Positions 1-9,492 of a DNA stretch of 64,000 nucleotides are shown here, piece by piece. The notes under the pieces were generated by a model. It had not been told where the DNA came from. It ran no database searches and was given only the letters and a program-made list of their open reading frames with translations. The stretch spans positions 2,418,001-2,482,000 of the forward strand of contig NZ_AP017977.1 in NCBI RefSeq assembly GCF_000648235.2. The letters run 5' to 3'. The position numbers were made by a program, and so were the translations under genes. The stretch's first letter is position 1. Each line of letters begins with the position of its first letter. This DNA comes from Neochlamydia sp. S13 (GTDB lineage Bacteria; Chlamydiota; Chlamydiia; Chlamydiales; Parachlamydiaceae).

Positions 1-1
1 T

Positions 2-2314
2 AGTGCTAGTAAAGATGGTAAAGAAGTAGTGATCGGTACGGCACTGATGCTAATTGGCGAAAATAGCCGTAGCGTAGCAGAAGCGGTAAGGGAAAAATTA
101 CAATGGATCAATACAACCTTACCCCTCGGGGTTATTGCCCAACCTGTTTTGAGTAGAAGCAAATTAATAGATACGACTATTCAGACTGTAGCTAGGAATT
201 TAATAGAAGGTGCTCTTTTAGTTATCGTAATATTATTCATTTTCCTAGGAAATTTTCGTGCTGCTTTGATCACTGCTTTAGTGATTCCTATTTCTATGTT
301 AATAACTGCTATAGGAATGGTTCAAGCTAAAATTAGCGGCAATTTGATGAGCTTAGGCGCGCTTGATTTTGGGCTGATTATTGATGGAGCTGTTATCATT
401 GTGGAAAATTGCTTAAGGCGTTTAGGGGAAAAGCAAAAGGCACAGGGAAAAAGCTTGCAGCTAGAAGAGCGTTTAGAAGAAGTGATGCAAGCTAGCAAAG
501 AAATGATACAGCCCTCTGTTTATGGGCAAGCGATTATTATCGCAGTCTATCTTCCTATATTGACTTTATCAGGGGTAGAAGGAAAGATGTTTCATCCTAT
601 GGCATTAACAGTGCTTTTTGCTCTATTAAGCGCATTTGTTTTGTCTTTGACATTTGTGCCTGCTATGGTAGCTATTTGGATCACCAAACCCCTACACGAA
701 AGAGAAAATTTCTTTATTTCCACAGCTAAAAAAGTCTATGAGTGCCTTCTTTGGAGGATCCTTAGCTTTCCTTATCTAGTTGCTACCATCGCCATCTTCA
801 TGGTGGCAGCAGCCTTAATTTTATTTAGCTTTCTTGGGCAAGAGTTTATTCCCACATTAGATGAACAGGATTTAGCCATTCAGGTTTCAAGAATTCCTAG
901 CACTTCTTTAACTCAAGCTACTTCCATGCAGCTACAAATAGAAAAAGTAATTAATAAATTTGATGAAGTGGCTTATGTTTATTCAAAAACCGGTACCGCT
1001 GAAATGGCATCCGATCCAATGCCTCCCTATGCCTCAGATACTTTTGTCATTCTTAAACCTCGTCCGGAATGGCCAGATGCTAAGCGAAATAAAGAAGATC
1101 TTGTAAAAGCTATAGAGACTAGGCTAAAAAAGCTCCCTGGCAATATTTATGAGTTTACCCAACCTGTGGAAATGCGCTTTAATGAGCTAATAGCAGGGGT
1201 AAGAAGTGATTTAGCAGTGAAAGTCTATGGGGATGACTATAAAGTGTTAAAAAAAACTGCCGAGGCTATTGCTCAGGTCATGCAAAAATTACCAGGGGCG
1301 GCCGATGTTACGGTAGATAAAACTGATGGGCTACCTACTTTAGAAATTAATATAAATAGAAACATTTTAAGCCGTTACCATCTGAATATGAAAGAAGTTC
1401 TGGAAATGGTTGGAGTGGCAATTGGGGGTGGAAAAGCAGGAACCCTTTTTGAAGGAGATCGGCATTATGATATTATTGTTAGATTGCCTGAAAAGTTAAG
1501 AAATGACTTGCTAGCTTTATCAAGGTTGCCGATACGTTTGCCGCTCGCTACCAGTAAAGCGAATAAAAAAATTGTTTTTCCTTATATTCCTTTAAGTGAA
1601 GTGGCTAATTTAGATATCACAACAGGTTTGAATCAAATTAGGAGAGAAAATGGAAAAAGGGTAGTAATAATTCAGGCTAATATAAGAGGTGCTGATATGT
1701 CTACTTTTGTAGAGGTAGCCAGAAAGAAGATTAGTGAAGAAGTTAAAATCCCTGCCGGCTATTGGATAGAATGGGGAGGCCAATTTGAAAATTTAATAGC
1801 TGCAAAAAAGCGTTTATTGATAGTAGTACCAGCAGCATTTTTTTTAATTTTTATTCTGCTTTATGTAGCCTTTCATTCGATTCGGCAAGCTTTTTTAGTT
1901 TTTAGTGCTATTCCCCTAGCTTTTACTGGTGGCATCATAGCTTTATGGTGGCGAGGCATACTTTTTTCCATTTCAGCAGCAATCGGATTTATTGCTCTTT
2001 CGGGCATTGCCATATTAAATAGTTTAGTTCTTATAAATTGCATCAATCAATGGATTTTAGAGGAAGCTTCAGCTAAGGAAGCAATCTTAAAGGGGTCCAT
2101 AGCACGCTTTCGGCCAGTTGTCGTGACAGCTCTAGTGGCAGCATTGGGGTTTTTGCCTATGGCATTAGCACAAGGGGCAGGAGCTGAAGTGCAGAAACCT
2201 TTAGCCACCGTGGTCATTGGCGGTCTTATTAGCTCCACTTTACTCACCTTAGTCGTATTACCAGCTTTATATATTCTTACTATTTCTTCAAGGAATCTTA
2301 AAACTTTTAAATAA
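2..2314 (+). CDS. CzcA/CusA-family heavy-metal efflux RND transporter, C-terminal three quarters
   Basis: Proton-driven inner-membrane pump of the heavy-metal-efflux RND class, which works with a periplasmic adaptor and an outer-membrane channel. The reading frame is open to the window edge, so the gene begins upstream; a GTG at position 29 only looks like a start because it lies inside the conserved GENSR-containing region. About 770 of the usual ~1040 residues are present. Visible landmarks are the GENSR segment near the edge, the membrane segment DFGLIIDGAVIIVEN whose acidic residues match the proton-relay motif of CzcA/CusA, the large second periplasmic loop with the RSDLAVKVYGDD porter motif, and a second set of hydrophobic helices to the end. 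Followed by a strong hairpin terminator, so it is probably the last gene of its operon. The metal specificity cannot be read; adaptor and channel genes would lie outside the window. Confidence 0.93.
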   Translation, partial: SASKDGKEVVIGTALMLIGENSRSVAEAVREKLQWINTTLPLGVIAQPVLSRSKLIDTTIQTVARNLIEGALLVIVILFIFLGNFRAALITALVIPISMLITAIGMVQAKISGNLMSLGALDFGLIIDGAVIIVENCLRRLGEKQKAQGKSLQLEERLEEVMQASKEMIQPSVYGQAIIIAVYLPILTLSGVEGKMFHPMALTVLFALLSAFVLSLTFVPAMVAIWITKPLHERENFFISTAKKVYECLLWRILSFPYLVATIAIFMVAAALILFSFLGQEFIPTLDEQDLAIQVSRIPSTSLTQATSMQLQIEKVINKFDEVAYVYSKTGTAEMASDPMPPYASDTFVILKPRPEWPDAKRNKEDLVKAIETRLKKLPGNIYEFTQPVEMRFNELIAGVRSDLAVKVYGDDYKVLKKTAEAIAQVMQKLPGAADVTVDKTDGLPTLEININRNILSRYHLNMKEVLEMVGVAIGGGKAGTLFEGDRHYDIIVRLPEKLRNDLLALSRLPIRLPLATSKANKKIVFPYIPLSEVANLDITTGLNQIRRENGKRVVIIQANIRGADMSTFVEVARKKISEEVKIPAGYWIEWGGQFENLIAAKKRLLIVVPAAFFLIFILLYVAFHSIRQAFLVFSAIPLAFTGGIIALWWRGILFSISAAIGFIALSGIAILNSLVLINCINQWILEEASAKEAILKGSIARFRPVVVTALVAALGFLPMALAQGAGAEVQKPLATVVIGGLISSTLLTLVVLPALYILTISSRNLKTFK

Positions 2315-2350
2315 AATAATGAATTAATTTTTCTAAGTTGATTAAAAAAT

Positions 2351-2374
2351 CCAGCTTCTTCAGCAAGAAGCTGG
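2351..2374 (+). terminator. Rho-independent-type terminator after the RND pump
   Basis: A perfect 10-bp stem (CCAGCTTCTT / AAGAAGCTGG) with a 4-nt loop sits 37 nt after the stop codon, preceded by an A-tract and followed by TATTTT. The rest of the 2315-2893 gap shows no convincing gene. Confidence 0.8.
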
Positions 2375-2893
2375 TATTTTAAGGAAGCTTATTAATCCAA
2401 AAATAAATAGCTAAGAACGTTGAATGTATCTCACACAGGTGTTTTTATTATTAACTTTATATGACCCTCTGTCCTTTGTAAAAAGGAAGCTATGATGCTA
2501 GTATGATTTAAGGAATTAACAGAGATACAAGGCTAGGCTTTAGAATCCTTACATCCTAAAAAGCTTAGAAAACGAGGGTAAGGCTATTCGCATGCGACGT
2601 GGCCCTTGAGAAAAATCTGCAACTTTATTTTTAAACGCTCGGTATAGATTTAAGATGGTAGGGATGGGCTTTAAGGATAAAAGTGGACATCTAGGAAAAT
2701 AAAATTAATTACTTCATAGATAAAAACTGCTTAATTTTTTTTGTCGTAAAAAGTAAAAAAAATATTTTTTAATTACTGATTATCTTTTTTTATAAATAAA
2801 AATTGAAATTAATTAATCGTATAGTTAATATGTTATTGTTTAGCTTAATAAATAATTGTTCTAAAGCTTAATCCTTAGCAAAAGGAGTTTGTA

Positions 2894-4501
2894 ATGATTA
2901 ATAATATCTCGCCAGCCTTTTCTCCAAGTACTGTAGAAATTTCGCAAAATATAGATTCTTGGGCTATTTCTAAGATGCCTGATGAAGTATGGATAAAAAT
3001 CTTTTCTTATTTACCTGCTAAAGATTTAGCATTTAGCCGGCAAGTGTCCAGACAATGGAGCCAATTAGCCTCCAATCCCTTATTATGGCATCCACTGGTT
3101 CTTAAAAAATTTCCTTTTTTGCCGCCTTTGTCCCATGGTAAATATACTCATTCCATGTATGAAAACCAAGCTGCTTATTACGTAAATGTAGAAAATAAAC
3201 GTTTTGTGAAATTTATCGAATTTGATGATGTAGAAGGGAGTGGAAAAGCGGTATTCTCTCCTGATAGCCAATGGATGGTGAGTAGCGCTAAAGACAATAC
3301 CGCTCATGTATGGAATGCTTTTAATGGAAAGCGTCATCAAATCCTTGAGGGCCATACAGGTCTTATCACTAGTATAACTTTTTCTGAGGATGGAAATTGG
3401 CTAGCCACTACTTCTGCTGACTGTACAGCTCGCCTATGGAAGCTGGAGGCAAACAAGTGGATATGTAAATCTTCCTTGAAGGGTCACCTTAAAGAAGTTT
3501 GCAGCGCAGCTTTCTTTCATCGGTTGCAGGATAATTATGGCTGGTTAGTGGCTACAGGATCGTTGGATTGTGATATCCGCCTATGGGATATGAATACGGG
3601 AAAATATCTTACCACTTTTACAGGTAAAGTTAGGGTTCCTGTTAAGAAGATAGGTTTTTTGCCTAACGGTGATAATTCGATGGTTGTCATAGAGCCGGGC
3701 GTAAATAGGGCTTATTTTTGGAGTCTGGGGGCCCCATCATCCGCTACAGTTAAGCGGGATTATGCATCATGCGGTCATGACTCGTCATTTAAGTTTATTG
3801 GCCCCTTTGCTTTATCTCCTGATAAAAAAGCAGGAGCTTTTTTGTTGAAGCTTGGTAAGCTTGGCATATGCGAACTTGACGCACTTAAGGAAAACCAGAG
3901 GATCTTAACAATTCCCCCCAAGCCGATCCTCTGCCTAGCATATTCTCCGGATGGAAAATCACTTGCCATAAGCTTTGCAGAAGAACCTTCGCAAAAACCT
4001 GGATTTTATGTTTATCACATACCTACCGACAAGGTGTATAAATATGAGGCAGAAGAGATTGGAGAGAGTTTTAATAAAATAGCTTATTCTCCAGATGGAC
4101 AGTGGATAGTCGCTGGCAATTCTGAATGGGGCGCTCTCTGGCAGGTTAACAGGAAGAGGATATGGTGGAAGGGGCAAGAAAAGACCCCTCTTTATTTTAT
4201 ATCTCTGCCTTGTAATGACAATTTAAGTTTTTCTCCTAACGGACGGCAATTACTGATTGGTAATACAGTGATTGATTTCTTTGATATTGAAGGAGAATTA
4301 ATTGCTGATGGGGCAGCAGAAGAAATAAAAGAAGAAAAAAAGCAAGCAACGCCTGAGATTTTAATGGAAGAAACTATCCCCTTAGAGTCTAAGAAAAGAA
4401 AGTCTAGGATTGATAAAAGCCAGAAAGAGGAAAAAGAGATTCCCTATCCAGCAGACTCTTCTCCACCATCTTCGTTAAAAAGAAGAAAAAAAGAAGAATA
4501 G
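2894..4501 (+). CDS. F-box / WD40-repeat protein with basic C-terminal tail
   Basis: Eukaryote-like 535-aa protein, probably a secreted host-interaction factor. Residues ~27-70 form an F-box (MPDEVWIKIFSYLPAKDLAF, then R.VS.QW..LA and LW), the Skp1-binding motif of SCF ubiquitin ligases. Residues ~115-480 carry WD40-type blades: three are clear (ending HVWNA, ARLWKL and DIRLWDM, with GH dipeptides ahead of each) and the rest are degenerate FSPDG/YSPDGQW blades. The last ~60 residues are highly charged and end in two lysine/arginine clusters (ESKKRKSR and LKRRKK), resembling a bipartite nuclear-localisation signal. A good ribosome site AAAGGAG at 2881-2887 fixes the ATG. No signal peptide or membrane segment is visible. 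F-box plus WD40 matches the FBXW architecture of eukaryotes; the substrate is unknown and secretion is inferred. Confidence 0.85.
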   Translation: MINNISPAFSPSTVEISQNIDSWAISKMPDEVWIKIFSYLPAKDLAFSRQVSRQWSQLASNPLLWHPLVLKKFPFLPPLSHGKYTHSMYENQAAYYVNVENKRFVKFIEFDDVEGSGKAVFSPDSQWMVSSAKDNTAHVWNAFNGKRHQILEGHTGLITSITFSEDGNWLATTSADCTARLWKLEANKWICKSSLKGHLKEVCSAAFFHRLQDNYGWLVATGSLDCDIRLWDMNTGKYLTTFTGKVRVPVKKIGFLPNGDNSMVVIEPGVNRAYFWSLGAPSSATVKRDYASCGHDSSFKFIGPFALSPDKKAGAFLLKLGKLGICELDALKENQRILTIPPKPILCLAYSPDGKSLAISFAEEPSQKPGFYVYHIPTDKVYKYEAEEIGESFNKIAYSPDGQWIVAGNSEWGALWQVNRKRIWWKGQEKTPLYFISLPCNDNLSFSPNGRQLLIGNTVIDFFDIEGELIADGAAEEIKEEKKQATPEILMEETIPLESKKRKSRIDKSQKEEKEIPYPADSSPPSSLKRRKKEE

Positions 4502-4575
4502 AATCCCGTTTCAATAGGCTTTTGTTCTTGCGCAATCATGTATTTAAAAAGTCGTGCTTATTAACTAGCAGGGAT

Positions 4576-4728
4576 AGCTGTGAGAGATTGGATTTCTTTT
4601 CAAGGATAGACAAAGTTTTCTAAAGCCTATAGCATTAAAAAAGTGTTAGCCTTTATAGGCTCTAGCTTTAAAACTCCTATTTTTTTAAATTTTTTAGAGT
4701 CCTGTATTTAATAAATGCTCTCACAGCT
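4576..4728. repeat. Nested inverted repeats in a convergent intergenic gap
   Basis: An 11-bp perfect inverted repeat (AGCTGTGAGAG at 4576-4586, its complement at 4718-4728) encloses an 8-bp one (AGCCTATA at 4624-4631, TATAGGCT at 4654-4661). It lies between convergent genes; the role is unknown and chance cannot be excluded for the inner pair. Confidence 0.35.
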
Positions 4729-4750
4729 TCCGCGATTATCGCTTTTTTGC

Positions 4751-4776
4751 AAAAAAAAGTAAGAATGGCTTCTTAC
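4751..4776 (-). terminator. Rho-independent terminator of hemH
   Basis: Read on the minus strand, a 7-bp stem (GTAAGAA / TTCTTAC) with a TGGC/GCCA loop is followed directly by eight T residues, 28 nt after the hemH stop codon. Confidence 0.85.
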
Positions 4777-4804
4777 CTTAGCAAGATTTATCATGGAAAG
4801 TATT

Positions 4805-5836
4805 TTAAAATTGCGAGCTGTTTTCCCTTACTATTTTTTCAAGAGCTTTTATCCATACAGTTTCATCATTAAGCCCTTGAACAATATCTAAGCGCTCCCC
4901 TCCCATTTTCTTAAATTCTTCCGCATACTCTACGCCAATTTCAAAGGTAGTTTCTAGGCAATCACACACAAAGGAGGGACAAAACACCAAGATTTTCTTT
5001 TTATTTTGCCTAGCAAGCTCTTTGATCACATGAGGGGTAAAAGGTTCTAGCCATGGATCTTTGCCTAGGCGTGACTGAAAAGCTAAGCTAGTCTTTTCAG
5101 TAGGCAGATTGAGTTGTCCTATGATTGCATGGGCCGTAAGATGGCACTGAGCCGAGTAACAATCAACGTTTTCTTGGCAAGCCTGTTGGCAGCAGTTTTG
5201 TGACTTTAAACAGTAATTATTTTTATCAGCTTTTATTACTTGCCTCTGGGGAAGTCCATGAAAACTGAACAAGAAATGATCGTATTCTGCTAGGTTATTC
5301 TTAAGAGCAACATGGCAAAAGGCCTGGATGACAGCAGGGTGGTCAGCAAAGGAGTTAATAAATGTAATTTTAGGTAAAGATATCTGGTTTTTTAAAATTT
5401 CCATGCTTTTTTGATAAACTGATCCCGTAGATGCTGAAGCATATTGAGGAAATAGAGGGAGGATAATCAGTTGTTTAATTCCTTTGTTTAAAAGCAGCAA
5501 CAGCTTCTTTTCTAAGGAAGGATTTCGATAGCGCATCGCCAGCTCTACATAAAAATTATCACCTAAAGCTTTTTGTAAGGCGTCCCTTACTCTTTTCCCA
5601 TATACCATCAAAGGTGATCCCTCAGCTGTCCAAATGTTTTGATAGGATCTAGCCGATTGTTTGTAGCGTGCAGGAATGATAATGCCTCTTACAAGTAGCT
5701 GCCGTTGTAGCCAAGGAAGGTCTATTACCCTCTCATCGGTTAGAAATTCGACCAAATATTTATACACATCTTTGGGTTGAGGAGAGTCAGGGGTACCTAA
5801 ATTGACAAGAAGGATACCGATAGGGGAATGATACAT
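4805..5836 (-). CDS. hemH: Ferrochelatase
   Basis: Inserts Fe2+ into protoporphyrin IX (or coproporphyrin III in some bacteria), the last or next-to-last step of haem synthesis. The 343-aa length is normal. The N-terminus GILLVNLGTPDSP, the FLTDERVI segment, LPLFPQYA (~126-133), the catalytic-histidine motif FSFHGLP (residues 190-196, His193) and the TTFEIGVEY segment with the conserved acidic residue (~295-303) are all present. A cysteine-rich stretch (208-231) with C..K..NCCQQAC spacing lies in the middle, as in several bacterial ferrochelatases that bind an Fe-S cluster or metal there. AAGGA lies about seven bases upstream of the ATG. The start follows the preceding frameshifted gene by 2 nt, so it is the distal gene of a minus-strand operon ending in a terminator. 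Confidence 0.96.
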   Translation of the reverse strand: MYHSPIGILLVNLGTPDSPQPKDVYKYLVEFLTDERVIDLPWLQRQLLVRGIIIPARYKQSARSYQNIWTAEGSPLMVYGKRVRDALQKALGDNFYVELAMRYRNPSLEKKLLLLLNKGIKQLIILPLFPQYASASTGSVYQKSMEILKNQISLPKITFINSFADHPAVIQAFCHVALKNNLAEYDHFLFSFHGLPQRQVIKADKNNYCLKSQNCCQQACQENVDCYSAQCHLTAHAIIGQLNLPTEKTSLAFQSRLGKDPWLEPFTPHVIKELARQNKKKILVFCPSFVCDCLETTFEIGVEYAEEFKKMGGERLDIVQGLNDETVWIKALEKIVRENSSQF

Positions 5837-5838
5837 AC

Positions 5839-7675
5839 TTATCCTTGATATGTTTTGCCAGGCTTGAGCACGATAAAGTCTTCTTCAGCGAGGCGATAAA
5901 ATTTTAAGGCCATTTTAAGCTGTTTTTCCGGATCATCAATAGCTTCATCGGAAAGTCGAAAGGTTCCAAAATGTACAGCAATACTTTTTTTAGAAGCTAA
6001 ATCTATATGTGCTTGGACGGCATCAGAAGGAGACATATGAAAAGGCTCCATAACGGGGTTCGTAGGCTCCAATAGGCAATAAAGAAATCCGAGGAGAGCC
6101 AAATCTAGCTTTAATTTTCTCAAAAACCTGCGCATAGCCTGTATCTCCTGCAAAATAAATCCACTCTAGGTCTTTCCTGATGATAAAACCTCCCCAAAGG
6201 GTCTTATTTTTATTAAAGAGATTTCGCATGCTAAAATGTCTAGCGGGTGTAAAGATGATCTCAAAGTTGTTTGCTTTGATTGCTTCCCACCAATCAAGTT
6301 CATCGATGTCTTTCAAGCCTTTTTTCTTGAGATAGTTTTTATTACCTAATCCGGTGATGAATTTAGGGTGATGTTGGGCTTGTATTCGGCGCAGGGTAGG
6401 TATATCCATGTGATCGTAGTGATTATGACTCAGAAGCACGAGATGAATAGGAGGTAAATCTTCAAAGCATATACCCGGTGAGTGCACTCTTTTAGGTCCC
6501 ATCCAAGAGAATGGACTGCAACGTTTAGACCAAATTGGATCGGTAAGTATATTAATATTTCCCCACTGAATCAGTATAGTAGCATGATTAACAAAGGTAA
6601 GCCTAAGGTGATCATCATTTATCTGTGTAAGAGGTTTGGCAAGCTGGCTTATAGGAATGCTTTCAGGCCATTTTCTAGGCTTACTTTCCCACATCCAATG
6701 AATAAAATCTTTAAAAGAGCGCTTCGTGGGAGGGTTATTATGATAAAGAGAGCCATCGTAATGATCAGAAAGACGGTGTTTGCTTAGATAAGCTTTGTAG
6801 ATAAGTGTCCACCGTAACGAACTATCTTTTCTTTCAAAAGCATAAGCGTAAATTTCTTTAGGGGATAAACGGCTAAAATTAATAATTTCTGCATCGGTAA
6901 GTCGATAGATAATAGCATCGGCAGCGGTTTTATTTAAAACGATCTGTCGCAAGTTTTTAAGGGCTACTTTAAATTGGTACTGTCGAAAACATAAACGTAT
7001 TAAAGCATATAGAAGCGAGCTTATAAGGAATAATTGTCCTAATTTAGAAAGATAGGAGAAAGTTTTACTTTCCTGCTCAAGGGTTAAGATATCTAAAGCA
7101 ACAACCAAAACAAGAAGAAAAACAAAAATTAAGCTTTCAGTGGAGGTTTGAACGATGGGTCCAAAAAACCTTCTAAAGCTTGAAGGTGAAGAGCGGTAAG
7201 CTAAAATTTCTTCAAATATAGGCTCTTCAAACCTCATCCGCCCTATGTGCGACAATTCATGAGCTATTAATTCCTTACGGGTATAAAATTTCCCATAATG
7301 GGTAGAATTTTGTAAATTCTTCCTTAGCTGCAGGAAAGGATAAGCCGGATAATCATCTGTCTGTTGAAAAATCCATGTGCATCCGCCATGCCAGGGAAGT
7401 AATTTGTAATTACTAAAGAAAAGAGGCACCCACGTAGGAAATATATCATAGAGCTTTTGTATTTCTTGGCACCCTTCTTTTAAAATATTGGCAGAACGTG
7501 GAGATTCTTCTACAGCAAAGGGAAATTCTTGCAACAGCTCTTGAGTAATCTGACTGTTTAAATTCAAGCAATAGGCTACTCTCTCAGTAAAGGATTGATC
7601 ACTTTCAGCAGGTCCAGGAATTAAGCCCTCAAAATTACTTTCCATCAGATCTTTTTTAGAGGAATTTGCCATCAT
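5839..7675 (-). pseudogene. HExxH-domain / metallo-beta-lactamase-fold fusion protein, frameshifted near its 3' end
   Basis: Two domains are fused. Residues 1-~310 hold HELSH (139-143) followed by acidic residues, like a zinc metalloprotease site, and two hydrophobic segments (~180-195 and ~212-227). Residues ~325-550 are a metallo-beta-lactamase fold of the NAPE-PLD/UlaG-like type: FVNHATILIQWG, NILTDPIWS, SHNHYDHMD (416-424), FTPARHFS, YFAGDTGY and LLPIGAYEPR. The frame then breaks at about 6052: the sequence continues in another frame as M.PFHMSPSDAVQAH and AVHFGTFRLSDEA, exactly the expected end. Relatives usually read EPRWFM at this point, and only one base lies between the CGT and ATG codons, so about 5 bp seem to have been lost. 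The truncated product would lack the last ~100 residues, including the HFGTF histidine. The upstream HAD gene ends 8 nt before and hemH starts 2 nt after, suggesting an operon. Confidence 0.75.
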
Positions 7676-7683
7676 TATCTTAC

Positions 7684-8295
7684 TTAATTTAATCGGCGAT
7701 AAAAGGAAAAGTTAGCGCACTGTAATAGCTCCTGATCTCCCTGGCTATCCCCATAAGCGTACAAAATATAGTTTTTTGTAGGCCCTTCTTCCTCTATTAA
7801 ACGGCGAACCTTTTCCGCTCCTCGGCAATTTAATCCTTGTAAGTATCCTGTGAGATAACCTTGAGGCGAAAAAGCTACCCGCGAAGCAATGATATTATCA
7901 AAACCTACCGCTTGCCCCCAGGGTTTTAAGTAAATATCAAGATTAGCACTTATTAAAACGCAACGATGTCCTTGATTTTTATGCCAACGAATTCTTTCTA
8001 TGGCCTGAGGACGAAGGAGTGTAGGTAAAATTTCTTTAGCATATCTCTCGGCATACATTTTTATCTCATGACGTTCTTTTCCCTTTAAAAAACGAGTAAG
8101 CAAAGCTTCTTTGAGTTGTTGGCGGGAGAGATATCCTAGAAGATATTGGAAAAAATGAAAGCTTTCTAAACAAAGATTTTTTCTTTTAAGAGCTGAACCG
8201 ACTACAAAATTTAAAAAGGGTAAAAGAGAATCGCGGTAGGTTAAAGTTCCGTCGAAGTCGAAGGCTGCGATAATAGATGGAGAAGGATTTGCCAT
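7684..8295 (-). CDS. HAD-superfamily hydrolase, subfamily IB (phosphoserine-phosphatase-like)
   Basis: Small phosphatase of 203 aa. Motif I is AAFDFDGTLTYRDS, carrying the nucleophile Asp and acid/base Asp; motif II is CVLISANLDIYL; motif III/IV is YAYGDSQGDQELL. The helical cap between motif I and II (FLNFVVGSALKRK through MYAERYAKEI) fits subfamily IB, which includes SerB-like and phosphatidylglycerophosphate phosphatase-like enzymes; the substrate cannot be told. A TTG 36 nt upstream could extend it, but the ATG at 8295 puts motif I 11 residues from the N-terminus, as is usual, so it is preferred. Neither start has a clear Shine-Dalgarno sequence. It is the first gene of the minus-strand group and diverges from the epimerase gene. 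Confidence 0.85.
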   Translation of the reverse strand: MANPSPSIIAAFDFDGTLTYRDSLLPFLNFVVGSALKRKNLCLESFHFFQYLLGYLSRQQLKEALLTRFLKGKERHEIKMYAERYAKEILPTLLRPQAIERIRWHKNQGHRCVLISANLDIYLKPWGQAVGFDNIIASRVAFSPQGYLTGYLQGLNCRGAEKVRRLIEEEGPTKNYILYAYGDSQGDQELLQCANFSFYRRLN

Positions 8296-8384
8296 ACAAT
8301 TGGGATCTGCTATAAAATGTGGGGATTGCAAAAATTTTATTCACTATTTGCTCTTTTATAATTATGATCTAACAAGAGATTTTG

Positions 8385-9347
8385 ATGAAACATGTTTTAA
8401 TTACTGGCGCTGCTGGCTTCATAGGCTTTCACTTGGCCAAAGCTTTGAAAAAGCGCGGGGATCATGTTATTGGTATAGATAATTTTAATGATTATTATGA
8501 CCCCTTGCTTAAAAGAGCACGGGCTAAGGAGGTAGAAAAACATGGGATTGCTTTGTTTGAAGGGGACATCACCGATGCTAACTTTTTATACGAGCTAATT
8601 GCCCACCATCAAATTAGCCATCTTATTCATTTAGCGGCACAAGCAGGAGTACGTTACTCTTTAGAAAATCCTCAAGCTTATTTGAAGGCAAATATTGAAG
8701 GCTTCCTAAATGTTTTAGAAACTTGCCGTCAATTTCCAGCCCTTCAATTAGTATATGCTTCCTCTTCTTCCGTTTATGGATTAAACCAAAAGATACCTTT
8801 CTCTATAGAAGATCGAACGGATCATCAGGCTAGCCTCTATGGGGTGACAAAAAAAGCTAACGAACTCATGGCTTCTACTTATTACCATTTATATCGAGTA
8901 CCTATTACAGGATTGCGCTTTTTTACTGTATATGGCCCCTGGGGACGCCCCGACATGGCTTACTTCCAATTCACTAAGTCTATCCTTGAGGGAAAACCTA
9001 TCCATATTTTTAACCATGGTAAAATGAGAAGGGACTTTACCTATATAGACGATATTGTCCAAGGTATTAAATCTTCTATAGATCGGGAAGGCAAAAATGA
9101 AATTTTTAATCTTGGTAATCATCAGCCGGTAGATCTTTTAAAAATGGTAGAGATCATTGAGGAAACTGTAGGCAAAAAAGCTGAAAAGATATTTGTACCT
9201 ATGCAGCCTGGGGATGTTTTAGAAACTTATGCTGATATACAGGCGAGCCAACAGATATTAGGATTTTTGCCTAAAACTACGCTTGAGGAAGGAATTCCTC
9301 AGTTTGTGAAATGGTATCTAAATTATTGTTCCACAAAAATAGCTTAA
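8385..9347 (+). CDS. Nucleotide-sugar epimerase, UDP-glucuronate 4-epimerase-like (extended SDR)
   Basis: NAD-dependent sugar-nucleotide epimerase, 320 aa. The Rossmann motif GAAGFIG lies at residues 8-14, followed by IDNFNDYYDPLLKRAR, a signature of the UDP-GlcA 4-epimerase group (CapI/LspL-like). HLAAQAGVRYSLENP and the SSSSVYG serine site with YGVTK tyrosine-lysine pair complete the active site. The LRFFTVYGPWGRPDMA and RDFTYIDDI segments are typical of the same group. The ATG at 8385 is preferred over a TTG one codon earlier. The likely product, UDP-galacturonate, could feed the polysaccharide genes at 37.6-53.1 kb, though the genes are not linked. Confidence 0.87.
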   Translation: MKHVLITGAAGFIGFHLAKALKKRGDHVIGIDNFNDYYDPLLKRARAKEVEKHGIALFEGDITDANFLYELIAHHQISHLIHLAAQAGVRYSLENPQAYLKANIEGFLNVLETCRQFPALQLVYASSSSVYGLNQKIPFSIEDRTDHQASLYGVTKKANELMASTYYHLYRVPITGLRFFTVYGPWGRPDMAYFQFTKSILEGKPIHIFNHGKMRRDFTYIDDIVQGIKSSIDREGKNEIFNLGNHQPVDLLKMVEIIEETVGKKAEKIFVPMQPGDVLETYADIQASQQILGFLPKTTLEEGIPQFVKWYLNYCSTKIA

Positions 9348-9492
9348 AAGCGGTAAGGTAAGTAAATAAATAATATTAAACTATCTATTGAGACAACCCA
9401 ACAGAAGATGGAAGATGAACAACATGTTTTTCTTTTCAAATATCTTTTAAACAAATAATATGCGTATTTTAAGAAATTAGCTTGGTTTATTT

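Noticed and set aside
6482-6787. Plus-strand 101-codon frame
   Set aside because: Antisense to the metallo-beta-lactamase domain, which has clear motifs.
8300-8482. Short frame spanning the start of the epimerase gene
   Set aside because: It overlaps the well-supported SDR coding sequence and HAD gene start without any motif.
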